11,206 nt of DNA from Spartobacteria bacterium UBA6821. Its GTDB lineage: Bacteria > Verrucomicrobiota > Verrucomicrobiia > Chthoniobacterales > UBA6821. Under the pieces are notes generated by a model. That model was not told the DNA's origin. It ran no database searches and saw only the letters and a list, made by a program, of their open reading frames with translations. The DNA is taken from NCBI GenBank assembly GCA_002452515.1, contig DKEN01000032.1, positions 1-11,206 of the forward strand, read 5' to 3'. The translations under genes were made by a program, and so were the position numbers. Of the stretch, positions 1 to 6,879 are shown in pieces; positions within the stretch are counted from its first letter, which is position 1; every line of letters starts with the position of its first letter.

Positions 1-24
1 GCTGTTTTTAAAGAGAAATGAAAG

Positions 25-106
25 TGCTCGAAGAGGGACTTGAACCCACACACCTTTCGGTACCAGATCCTAAGTCTGGCGCGTCTGCCAATTTCGCCAT
101 TCGAGC
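25..106 (-). tRNA. tRNA-Leu, anticodon UAG
   Basis: On the minus strand the segment folds as a class II tRNA. The acceptor stem is GCTCGAA/TTCGAGC (100-106 with 26-32) and the D stem is GCG/CGC. The anticodon stem CCAGA/TCTGG has loop CTTAGGA, which places anticodon TAG at 70-72. A variable arm ACC-GAAA-GGT (stem ACC/GGT) is present, and the T loop is TTCAAGT. The anticodon and long variable arm identify a leucine tRNA reading CUA/CUG-type codons. The discriminator base is A at 25 and the next bases are CTTT, so CCA is not encoded and must be added by nucleotidyltransferase. The T stem GTGGG/CCCTC has one T-T mismatch at its second pair. It lies 58 bp downstream of the glycosyltransferase gene on the same strand. 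Confidence 0.95.
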
Positions 107-164
107 GGCTTGATGAGGCTGTCCGACTACCCGGAAAGGCTCAAGGATTATTTCAAAGTCCGTT

Positions 165-1673
165 TTATGCGGGCACGCTTTCCTGTTCCTCGTTTTCTTC
201 CGAACTCCAGGCAATGCTTGGAAAGCGAAGGGAATTCCATGCGACATAGACGAAGCCGGCCAGGAACATCATCAGGAACGGTATCGACATCCATTGGGAA
301 TGTTTGAAGGCATTCCAAGTGCAGAAGGCGAAGTAGGCGGCGAAGAGGAGTTCTATTGCGGGAAGAAGCGTGCGAACAGGGCTGTAGCGTATGGGAGACT
401 TGGCAGTCGCAGAACCAGCAGCGTTTCCGCTCTTTGGCGTGCGCGTGAATTCGCTGCTCTGGCGGAAGAGCGCCTCAAGGACACCAATCGAGTTGTTGAT
501 CGACATTCCTGTGGCCAGGGCCAGGAGCATCGGGAGTAGCAGGAGATCCCGTTTCCACCCCGTCGGGTTGAGATGCCGTTGCGCGACGATGTAAAAGACG
601 GCGATCGAGACGGTGGTGACTAGGAAGATTGGCAGATCGACAAGCAGGCTGTAGAGCGTCCCGTCTTTTGGGCCGAGGGCATGTGGCAGCGTCAGCACGC
701 ACATGAAGACAAGCAGGAGATAGCCGAAGTTCGAGGTGAGGTGGGCTGTGGCTTCCAGTTTGATGATCAACGGGACGGGGGCGTGCCAGACTTTAGGGAG
801 GATTTTCAGACAGGTCTGGATGGAGCCCTTGGTCCAGCGCTTCTGCTGGGTCTTGAAGCCGTTCATCTCCTCGGGCAATTCAGCCGGGATCACGAGATCT
901 GGAAGGAAGAGAAACCTCCATCCTTTTAATTGGGCGCGGTAGCTGAGATCCAGATCCTCGGTCAGGGTGTCGGCATGCCAGCCCCCTGCCTCCTCGATGG
1001 CGCTCCGACGCCAGATCCCCGCAGTTCCATTGAAATTGAAGAATCGCCCCGAATGACAACGCGCGGTTTGCTCTAAAAGAAGATGCCCGTCCAAGAACAT
1101 CGCCTGAAGACGGGTGAGGAGGGATTGCTTCCGGTTGAGATGGCCCCAGCGCATTTGCACAAGTCCGATGCCGGGATCGGTGAAGAAATCGACTGTCTTT
1201 CGGAGCACATCGGGAGAGGGGATGAAATCCGCATCGAGAATGAAGATTAGATCAGCGGTGCCGAGTTCCATGCCGTGAGCGAGAGCCCCTGCTTTGAACC
1301 CCTGGCGGCTTCCCCTGCGGATGTGGGAGATCGAAATACCTCGTTTCTGCAGAGCAAGCACTTCTTGCGAAACAACTTCCGTCGTCTCATCCGTGGAGTC
1401 GTCGAGGACCTGAATGGTGATTTTTTCCGAGGGGTAATCCAGATTGCCGACAGCCCTGATCAGACGCCCTGCCACGCACGCCTCATTGTAGAGAGGAAGT
1501 TGGATCGTGACTGGTGGAAGGTCTGCGTACGTTGATCTTGGGAGAGGAGTGTTCTTTCTGTGCTTGAGAAAGAGGACGATAATACAGCAGCGGTGCAGGC
1601 CATAGCCTGTCAAGCCGATCAGAACGGCAAGATAACAGAGATTCCAGAGTGGGCTGCCTAAAGTGAGTGACAT
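165..1673 (-). CDS. Processive family 2 glycosyltransferase, CslA/CslC/cellulose synthase-like, membrane-bound
   Basis: This 502-residue inner-membrane beta-glycan synthase probably polymerises a hexose from a nucleotide sugar; whether the product is a glucan or mannan cannot be read from the sequence. An N-terminal membrane segment (about residues 10-36) precedes a cytosolic GT-A domain. All processive-synthase signatures are present: the DDS aspartate (91-93), the DAD metal-binding motif (147-149), the TED catalytic aspartate (238-240) and QQKRW (276-280), the Q/RxxRW acceptor-channel motif. Hydrophobic segments follow at about 304-330, 341-364, 376-392, 435-455 and 461-480. Between them sits a conserved-looking stretch, SINNSIGVLEAL...SEFTRTPK (391-414), that I associate with bacterial CslA-like enzymes. 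No PilZ domain or bcsB/bcsZ partner is nearby. The start is preceded by CCCACTCC, with no Shine-Dalgarno. A promoter candidate lies at 1727-1755. The synthase class is firm; the substrate is unknown. Confidence 0.9.
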   Translation of the reverse strand: MSLTLGSPLWNLCYLAVLIGLTGYGLHRCCIIVLFLKHRKNTPLPRSTYADLPPVTIQLPLYNEACVAGRLIRAVGNLDYPSEKITIQVLDDSTDETTEVVSQEVLALQKRGISISHIRRGSRQGFKAGALAHGMELGTADLIFILDADFIPSPDVLRKTVDFFTDPGIGLVQMRWGHLNRKQSLLTRLQAMFLDGHLLLEQTARCHSGRFFNFNGTAGIWRRSAIEEAGGWHADTLTEDLDLSYRAQLKGWRFLFLPDLVIPAELPEEMNGFKTQQKRWTKGSIQTCLKILPKVWHAPVPLIIKLEATAHLTSNFGYLLLVFMCVLTLPHALGPKDGTLYSLLVDLPIFLVTTVSIAVFYIVAQRHLNPTGWKRDLLLLPMLLALATGMSINNSIGVLEALFRQSSEFTRTPKSGNAAGSATAKSPIRYSPVRTLLPAIELLFAAYFAFCTWNAFKHSQWMSIPFLMMFLAGFVYVAWNSLRFPSIAWSSEENEEQESVPA

Positions 1674-1726
1674 GGAGTGGGCAGTTCCGGGGAAGAAGCT
1701 GAACGCTGTTAGAGAATCGTAGCCGT

Positions 1727-1755
1727 ATTATTGGTCAAGGTGAAAACGCATTCAA
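1727..1755 (-). promoter_or_regulatory. Candidate sigma-70-type promoter for the glycosyltransferase
   Basis: On the minus strand TTGAAT (1755-1750) and AATAAT (1732-1727) are separated by exactly 17 bp. They match the -35 and -10 consensus hexamers at four and five of six positions. The -10 box lies 53 bp upstream of the glycosyltransferase start, which suits a transcript with a short leader. The prediction is consensus-based only. Confidence 0.35.
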
Positions 1756-1917
1756 GGGACGTTTTTAGAGAAAAAAATTTCTCCGAGAGCTCTCTCTGCC
1801 AACGGTTTTGGTTGTTTGAGGCAGTGTTGGAAACTCCTTCTTGCCTCCCTGCGCTACAGTGATTGAGGTGGAGCAGTTTAAAAAAACAGGCAGAGATCGG
1901 AAGGTCTTTCCTTTCGA

Positions 1918-1935
1918 CTTGGACTTTCGTCCAAG
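1918..1935. repeat. Perfect 7-bp hairpin overlapping a 12-bp palindrome
   Basis: CTTGGAC (1918-1924) and GTCCAAG (1929-1935) form a perfect stem with loop TTTC. The 3' arm also belongs to the palindrome CAAGAATTCTTG (1932-1943), so two folds compete for the same bases. It lies about 100 bp downstream of the secreted-protein gene. It has no T tract on either strand, so it is not a textbook intrinsic terminator. A processing site, a regulatory RNA fold or chance are the alternatives. Confidence 0.4.
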
Positions 1936-2038
1936 AATTCTTGAGCTCTTCGGGACACTTCCGACTGGATTTTCGCTTGATCGCGATCTTCTGCCAGGAA
2001 TCACCGTCGGGCTCATCGCGCTGAAGACCCTTTCTGCT

Positions 2039-2629
2039 TTATTTTTTCAGCAGCGTTTCCAAGTCGGGATGTCGGGCTGTCTTTGCTGCAGCAGCCCGAT
2101 TGAGAATCTGTGAGCTATCTTTGATCATGCGATCAAGCGGATGGCTGGACGCTTGGGAGCGAACAACAACGCCGTCGGCAAGAAGGCGTACGATATATCC
2201 CTCACGCGGATAATCTGCCTCGGTGAACTTGGGCGGGTTTGGGGGAGACTTCTTCGAACTCTTTGTGGAAGATTTTGTTTTTACAGCTTTAGGTGGAGGG
2301 GGGAGCTTGATCGGATTCGACGTGACTTCATAGGTTGCCCGGGCAGCGGTGACTGGAAAAAGTACCGTATCGTCGATTTGCGGCAAGTCACCGGATAGGC
2401 TCTTTTTCACAAAGAAACACTCCATCACACAATCGGTTTGTAATTTTTTTCGTGAGAAGAGTTGGATGGTGATTGTTGAGACTGAATAACGCTGTTTGCC
2501 ACGAAGCTCGATTCCAAACTGCGATTCATGGACGGCAAGAGTCGGCGCATGGTGTGACTGCTCCGCGGAGAGCAGACGGGTGCTGCTGATGAACGTCCCA
2601 ATAACGAGTGCCGCGCTGAAATATCTCAT
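2039..2629 (-). CDS. Secreted or periplasmic protein of unknown function
   Basis: The 196-residue product has an N-terminal hydrophobic stretch after MRY with likely signal peptidase I cleavage after LLSA (residue 22). I recognise no domain. The N-terminal half (about 30-107) is beta-rich and holds two cysteines (67, 71). A low-complexity linker (109-133) is rich in proline, lysine and serine and includes PPPPKAVKTKSSTKSSKKSPP (108-130 region). It leads into a C-terminal part with GYIVRLLADGVVVRSQAS (144-161) and an alanine-rich helical tail. The start lies 25 bp after the sugar porter stop on the same strand, so the two may share a transcript. The leader GGGCTCTCCTTC has no Shine-Dalgarno. 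The signal peptide and arrangement support a real gene; the function is unknown. Confidence 0.7.
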   Translation of the reverse strand: MRYFSAALVIGTFISSTRLLSAEQSHHAPTLAVHESQFGIELRGKQRYSVSTITIQLFSRKKLQTDCVMECFFVKKSLSGDLPQIDDTVLFPVTAARATYEVTSNPIKLPPPPKAVKTKSSTKSSKKSPPNPPKFTEADYPREGYIVRLLADGVVVRSQASSHPLDRMIKDSSQILNRAAAAKTARHPDLETLLKK

Positions 2630-2654
2630 GAAGGAGAGCCCTGTTCACTAGCGC

Positions 2655-4064
2655 TTAACGACCAATTTTCCGCAGTGGTTTTCCCGCGAGAAGATTGGTT
2701 TCGATTTTTTCCAGCGACACCCCCTTGGTCTCAGGAACAAAAAACAGGAAGAAGATCACGAAAAGGACGTTCAGTCCTCCGTAGAGCAGGAAGGTATTGC
2801 CATTCCCGAAGGAGGAAAGGAGCGTGAGGAAGGTCTGTCCGACGATGGCATTGACGATCCAGTTGGTGGCTGTGCTGAAGGTAACCCCCAGATCGCGTCC
2901 GGAGAGTGGGAAAATCTCGGCGCAGAGTACCCAGATGATGGGCCCCGCGCTCATGGCAAAACCAATGATGAAGAGCAAGAGCGCCCCAATGGCCCAGGTG
3001 CCCAGAACCGGTGATTTTTCCAGATCCATGTTAAAGAGAAGGCCGACGCTCACCATGGAAATGCCCATGACGACAAAGCCCGCGTACATGATCGGCTTGC
3101 GACCAAGGCGATCCACAAAGGCGATGGCGATGAAAGTGGCCAGAACATTGGTCACTCCGACGATGACGGTTCCCCAAAGCTGATGAGCCGTGCTGGAATA
3201 TCCGGCGATGTCGAAGATGCGTGGTGCGTAATACATGACGACATTGATGCCGGTCAGTTGCTGGATGATCTGGAGACCGATACCCAGCCCGATCGCCCTG
3301 CGGAAATTGCGGTTTTCCAGCAGCATGCTGAAGCCATTTTGACGGACACGAAGACTCTCCTCGATTTCAATGACCTCGCGCTGGATATCATCGTCTGGAA
3401 GACGCATCCGATGAAAGACACCGATGGCCTCATCCTTGTAGCCCTTCAGAAAGAGCCATCGGGGGCTTTCCGGGAGAAAAATCACCCCTAGGAACATGAT
3501 TGCCGCCGGAATGGAAATGATGCCGAGCATGAGGCGCCAGTGTCCACCCGTCACGCCGCCGATGGTGGCGTAAGTTGCCAGCCATGTATTGCTCAGAAAG
3601 GCGATGACGATACCGATCGTGATCATGAGCTGGTACATGGAAATCATGGAGCCACGCACTCGCTGGGGTGAAATCTCGGAGAGATAGAGGGGTGCCGTAA
3701 ACGAGGCGACGCCGACGGCTATTCCAAGAAAAAAGCGGGCCAGAATAAGAATCTGAGCATTGGGTGCCATCGAACAGACAATGGAGCCAAGGACAAAGAT
3801 CACCGCACTGACCAAAATTGCCCTCCTGCGGCCAAGTTTGTTGGAGAGAATACCGCTGATCAGGGTGCCGAAAAACGCCCCCCACAGCAGAGCGCTGACA
3901 ATGATTTCAAGGACGTGGTCTGAAACGGCAAAATCCTTCTGCAGGAACCCTTGCGCGCCGGAGATGACTCCGATATCAAGACCGAACAACAACCCCGCCA
4001 GGGCTGCCGTGAAGCCGATGAAATAGACAATGGGGCTGAGTTTTGCGGGGGTGGGGGAGTTCAT
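2655..4064 (-). CDS. galP: Sugar:H+ symporter, MFS sugar porter family, GalP-like
   Basis: This 469-residue, 12-helix inner-membrane transporter imports a monosaccharide with protons. From memory it tracks E. coli GalP almost end to end, at nearly the same length: AALAGLLFGLDIGVI (20-34), LYLSEI (127-132), RGSMISMYQLMITIGI (137-152), NFRRA (253-257) and STATNWI (397-403). Sugar-porter signatures are all present: GRRR (78-81), PESPRW (198-203), DRLGRKP (318-324) and PETKG (444-448). Residues equivalent to the XylE sugar and proton sites are conserved: D30, Q145, Q268, Q269, N274 and W378. Galactose is the best guess; glucose, arabinose (AraE) or xylose remain possible. It is divergent from the efflux operon across 147 bp and may be co-transcribed with the secreted protein downstream. 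Galactose import would fit the PL4/GH2 locus at the other end of the window. No Shine-Dalgarno is seen (CCCCCATTGAC before ATG). Confidence 0.92.
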   Translation of the reverse strand: MNSPTPAKLSPIVYFIGFTAALAGLLFGLDIGVISGAQGFLQKDFAVSDHVLEIIVSALLWGAFFGTLISGILSNKLGRRRAILVSAVIFVLGSIVCSMAPNAQILILARFFLGIAVGVASFTAPLYLSEISPQRVRGSMISMYQLMITIGIVIAFLSNTWLATYATIGGVTGGHWRLMLGIISIPAAIMFLGVIFLPESPRWLFLKGYKDEAIGVFHRMRLPDDDIQREVIEIEESLRVRQNGFSMLLENRNFRRAIGLGIGLQIIQQLTGINVVMYYAPRIFDIAGYSSTAHQLWGTVIVGVTNVLATFIAIAFVDRLGRKPIMYAGFVVMGISMVSVGLLFNMDLEKSPVLGTWAIGALLLFIIGFAMSAGPIIWVLCAEIFPLSGRDLGVTFSTATNWIVNAIVGQTFLTLLSSFGNGNTFLLYGGLNVLFVIFFLFFVPETKGVSLEKIETNLLAGKPLRKIGR

Positions 4065-4211
4065 GTCAATGGGGGGATAATACTGTAGTTATCCCAGAAG
4101 CGGTCGCAAACAAGGCGCATTTTTACAATGATTGATGCTTGGTTGTTTATCACCAATATATTTAATGACATTAATCTTTATTGTCGTTATAAACTCTCCT
4201 GAATTTTAGCC
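4065..4211. promoter_or_regulatory. AT-rich divergent promoter region between sugar porter and efflux operon
   Basis: These 147 bp must carry the promoters of both divergent transcripts. The stretch 4129-4200 is notably AT-rich. For the plus strand TTGATG (4133) followed 17 bp later by AATATA is a weak sigma-70-like candidate. No clear operator palindrome stands out and no regulator gene is adjacent. Confidence 0.4.
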
Positions 4212-5804
4212 ATGATTGACCCTTCACGACTTCCCTCAAAAATTGGCCAGCGGGCTGCCCGCCAAGGCTGGTTGAAGTGGGCGATCCTGCTTTCCTCCTG
4301 TCTCGGAGCCATGATGGAGACGGTCGACACGAGCATCGTTAATGTGGCTGTGCCTGATATGAGAGGCAATTTGGGGGCGACCCTTTCGGAGATAGGATGG
4401 GTTTCCACCGGATACACGATGGCCAACGTCATCATCATTCCTCTGACGGCATGGCTTGGCATCCGCTTTGGCAGAAAGAATTATTTTCTTTTTTCGCTGA
4501 TTTCTTTCACGGCGGCTTCTGTGCTCTGCGGGATGTCGAACAGTCTGGGAATGTTAATCGCCGCCCGCATCATCCAGGGACTCGCTGGAGGAGGACTTCT
4601 TGCCAAAGCGCAGTCGCTTCTTTTCGAAACCTTTCCGCCGTCTGAGCAAGGAATCGCAAGTGCTCTCTTTGGGCTTGGAGTGATCGTCGGGCCTGCTGTT
4701 GGTCCCACCCTTGGCGGCATCATCACAGATACACTCGACTGGAGGTGGATCTTTTACATCAACATCCCAATCGGATTGCTTGCCGTTTGGATGATCTACA
4801 CGTTCCTTCCTGCTGACACGGAACTTTCCAAAGCAGATCAGTCCAAGGCAACGGTTGATTGGTGGGGAATTCTCTGGTTGACGCTTGGGCTGGGATGTTT
4901 CCAAATGGTATTGGAACAGGGACAGCAGGAGGACTGGTTTTCCTCAACTTTCATTCGTTGGGCATCTCTAGTCAGCCTTGTGAGTCTTGTTTGTTTCGTC
5001 AAACAGGAGCTCTCCACTCCCCATCCCGCCGTCGATCTGCGGGTATTGCGCCACAAGGCACTTTTTGCTGGGAGCATTTACTCGATCGTCCTTGGTTTTG
5101 GACTCTATGGGGCAGTGTTTGTCATTCCTATTTTTGCCCAGTCACAACTCCACTTCACAGCCACCAAGACGGGGCTTCTCCTGATGCCGGGTTCCTTTGC
5201 CTCGGCAGTCGTGATGATTATGTTCGGAAAGTTTCTGAAGGATTTTGACCAGCGGTTGTTGATTGCGGCGGGAGCCGTCATTCTCTGCGTTTCCATGATG
5301 GCATTGGCCAATCTCAGTCCCGACACGGGGGAGGATGCACTTTTCTGGCCCCTCATTGGACGCGGTGTCGGTACAGCTCTGATCTTTCTTCCACTCTCCA
5401 TTGCCACGCTCGGTGGAATTCCCAAGCGGGAAATTCCAGCTGCCGCCGGGCTGTTCAGTCTCACACGTCAGATGGGAGGAAGTATCGGTATCGCGGTGCT
5501 GACAACCATGCTGGAAAAATGCGCTCTCATTCATCGCGGCGATCTCGTCAATTATATCAATCCCTTGCGTATTTCCTATGTGCAGAGGGCGTATATGTCA
5601 CAGTACTCGCTTCTCCCTCAGACGCATGATCCCATGCTCACCGCCACCCGTTCCCTCGGGGTTCTCGACAACATCATCACCCTGCAATCGAATCTCCTGG
5701 CCTCCATCGATATTTTCAAAACCTTGTCGTGGATGTTTATTCTGAGCCTTCCCCTGATCCTATTACTCAGCCGGGGCGGAAAACAGGAAGCAAGTGCACA
5801 CTAA
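4212..5804 (+). CDS. EmrB/QacA-type drug:H+ antiporter (MFS DHA2 family)
   Basis: The 530-residue, 14-helix inner-membrane exporter is the pump of a tripartite EmrAB-TolC-like system. Family marks are the helix 1 motif METVDTSIVNVAVP (35-48) with its conserved aspartate D39, motif A as GIRFGRKN (83-90), antiporter motif C GLGVIVGPAVGPTLGG (154-169), and WRWIFYINIPIG (177-188), typical of DHA2 proteins. A soluble loop with many polar residues (about 436-490) lies before the last helix, as in EmrB. The length matches E. coli EmrB (about 510). The stop is followed after 12 bp by the adaptor gene, so they form an operon, in B-then-A order rather than the E. coli A-then-B. No TolC-type gene or MarR/TetR regulator is adjacent. 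Substrate unknown: toxic hydrophobic compounds or a secreted metabolite. The ATG follows ATTTTAGCC, with no Shine-Dalgarno. Confidence 0.93.
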   Translation: MIDPSRLPSKIGQRAARQGWLKWAILLSSCLGAMMETVDTSIVNVAVPDMRGNLGATLSEIGWVSTGYTMANVIIIPLTAWLGIRFGRKNYFLFSLISFTAASVLCGMSNSLGMLIAARIIQGLAGGGLLAKAQSLLFETFPPSEQGIASALFGLGVIVGPAVGPTLGGIITDTLDWRWIFYINIPIGLLAVWMIYTFLPADTELSKADQSKATVDWWGILWLTLGLGCFQMVLEQGQQEDWFSSTFIRWASLVSLVSLVCFVKQELSTPHPAVDLRVLRHKALFAGSIYSIVLGFGLYGAVFVIPIFAQSQLHFTATKTGLLLMPGSFASAVVMIMFGKFLKDFDQRLLIAAGAVILCVSMMALANLSPDTGEDALFWPLIGRGVGTALIFLPLSIATLGGIPKREIPAAAGLFSLTRQMGGSIGIAVLTTMLEKCALIHRGDLVNYINPLRISYVQRAYMSQYSLLPQTHDPMLTATRSLGVLDNIITLQSNLLASIDIFKTLSWMFILSLPLILLLSRGGKQEASAH

Positions 5805-5816
5805 CAAAAATTTCTT

Positions 5817-6677
5817 ATGACTGAATCCAGCACCCAACCTGAGACTGTAACTTTACCAGAACCGAAAAAATCGCCGCTGCGCATTGCTGGGTTCCTTCTG
5901 CTCGCCGTTATTTGCCTCGGATTTACATTCAAGTATGCGGTCTTTCGATATCATCACGAGACTACGGACAATGCCTATATCACGGCGCATATCCATTATA
6001 TCGCCCCTCAGGTTACGGGAGTCGTGAAGACCGTGGCGGTGGAAAACAATACCCGCGTGAAAGCGGGTGATCTCCTTGTTCAAATCGATCCCGAACCGTT
6101 CGATGCCTTGCTTGCCGATGCTGTGGCCAAGAATGAGCGAGCCGAGGGAGATTACCAGCGGGCACAGGGACTGGCCAACACGCGGGTGGTTTCCGTTCAG
6201 GATCTGGCCCATGCACGGGACGACGCCAATTCCGCCGCCGCACAACTTCGCATGTCTCAATTGAATCGCCGCTACACCACGATCGTTTCACCCGTTGATG
6301 GAGTGGTGGGAGGGCGCAGTGTGGAGGCGGGAAATACAGTACAGCCAAGCATCAATCTGCTCGCCGTTGTTGAAGCCAATCCTTGGGTGGAGGCTAACTT
6401 TAAGGAGACGCAGGTGGCCCATATTCACCCGGGACAGACTGTCTCCATGACGATTGATGCGATTCCCGATCATACCTTCACCGGTAAAGTGGTCAGTATT
6501 GCTCCCGCAAGCGGCCGTGAGTTCGCACTGCTTCCCGCTGATAACGCCACGGGAAACTTCACCAAAATCGTCCAGCGACTGCCGGTACGCATCGAATTCG
6601 ACCGTGATTCCATGAAGGGATATGAGGATCGCCTTGCTCCCGGTCTCTCAGTCGTGGCAAGCGTGCGGGTGAGGTGA
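5817..6677 (+). CDS. EmrA/HlyD-family periplasmic adaptor with a short hairpin
   Basis: The product links the preceding EmrB-like pump to an outer-membrane channel. It has a cytosolic tail, one transmembrane helix (about 23-42), a first lipoyl half (52-92, with APQVTGVV and VKAGDLLVQIDP) and a helical hairpin (about 93-150). The second lipoyl half (about 153-187, with SPVDGVVGG and AGNTV) and a beta-barrel region follow, ending with the EmrA-type segment FALLPADNATGNFTK (236-250) and LPVRI. At 286 residues it is about 100 shorter than E. coli EmrA (about 390). The loss falls mainly in the coiled-coil hairpin, where about 58 residues remain, so it reaches less far into the periplasm. It starts 12 bp after the pump gene. 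The leader CAAAAATTTCTT has no Shine-Dalgarno. The family is firm; the transported compound is unknown. Confidence 0.92.
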   Translation: MTESSTQPETVTLPEPKKSPLRIAGFLLLAVICLGFTFKYAVFRYHHETTDNAYITAHIHYIAPQVTGVVKTVAVENNTRVKAGDLLVQIDPEPFDALLADAVAKNERAEGDYQRAQGLANTRVVSVQDLAHARDDANSAAAQLRMSQLNRRYTTIVSPVDGVVGGRSVEAGNTVQPSINLLAVVEANPWVEANFKETQVAHIHPGQTVSMTIDAIPDHTFTGKVVSIAPASGREFALLPADNATGNFTKIVQRLPVRIEFDRDSMKGYEDRLAPGLSVVASVRVR

Positions 6678-6691
6678 GTGGCTTGGGAGAT

Positions 6692-6789
6692 TGGCGCAGC
6701 GCGGTGTTGCTGCTCGTTTGCGGTATGCCCGATACCGCTGCGCTCTCACGCCTTGCTCTGCATCTAAAATCACTGCGCCTTGGGCAGAT
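6692..6789. repeat. GC-rich block of nested inverted repeats (REP-like)
   Basis: Between the adaptor gene and the attC-like site lies a non-coding block with a perfect 7-bp hairpin, GCGGTAT/ATACCGC, around GCCCG (6720-6738). It also holds two mutually exclusive partners for one arm: GCGCAGCG (6694-6701) can pair with CGCTGCGC (6736-6743), or GGCGCAG (6693-6699) with CTGCGCC (6773-6779). No T tract follows, so an ordinary terminator is unlikely. The look is that of a dispersed palindromic element or a decayed recombination site; copy number cannot be judged from one window. Confidence 0.4.
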
Positions 6790-6879
6790 GTTTAACGGTT
6801 TGAACTGAGCGATACGTATATGTGCTCTCGTGTAACAGAGTTGGCTACGCTTAGCGTTCGCTTCAATGATTGGTTAGAC
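6790..6879 (-). other. attC-like integron recombination site
   Basis: Read on the minus strand, the site opens with GTCTAAC (6879-6873), fitting the R'' core RYYYAAC, and closes with GTTAAAC (6796-6790), fitting the R' core GTTRRRY. The cores are complementary at 6 of 7 positions. Inside them TTGAAGCGA pairs with TCGC...TTCAA, interrupted by a four-base bulge, leaving short unpaired spacers (CAATCA and ACC). This is the layout of an attC: paired R and L boxes, spacers, extrahelical bases and a variable centre. The 90-bp size is in the usual range. The ankyrin gene's TAA stop (6874-6876) lies inside the R'' box, as is common in gene cassettes. The R boxes also fit the consensus in the opposite orientation, so orientation rests on gene direction. 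Recognition is by eye, without a covariance model. Confidence 0.55.

Larger units (their letters stand above)
1674..2038. other. 365-bp intergenic region with small palindromes, no convincing gene
   Basis: The gap lies between the stop of the secreted protein gene and the start of the glycosyltransferase, both on the minus strand. Open frames exist on both strands (1765-2016 minus, 1841-2113 plus), but neither has a recognisable domain, start signal or credible composition. Visible structures are a perfect 6-bp hairpin around an A tract (1768-1783), a 10-bp palindrome GAGAGCTCTC (1785-1794), a perfect 7-bp hairpin (1918-1935) and an overlapping 12-bp palindrome (1932-1943). It probably holds the 3' untranslated region of one gene and the promoter/leader of the other. 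Confidence 0.5.

Noticed and set aside
1..106. tRNA gene as a genomic-island attachment site
   Set aside because: The tRNA 3' end faces the window edge; no repeat of its 3' end and no integrase is seen.
1765..2016. Minus-strand open frame, 83 residues
   Set aside because: No recognised domain, no start signal, very basic and serine-rich, and an opposite-strand frame of similar quality covers the same bases.
1841..2113. Plus-strand open frame, 90 residues, with a plausible-looking hydrophobic stretch
   Set aside because: It overlaps the 3' end of the secreted-protein gene on the other strand and has no family resemblance or start signal.
3430..3885. Minus-strand open frame, 151 residues
   Set aside because: Alternate frame within the GalP-like gene, with low-complexity composition and no domain.
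6720..6738. Intrinsic terminator of the efflux operon
   Set aside because: The 7-bp hairpin is perfect but is followed by GC-rich sequence with no T tract on either strand.
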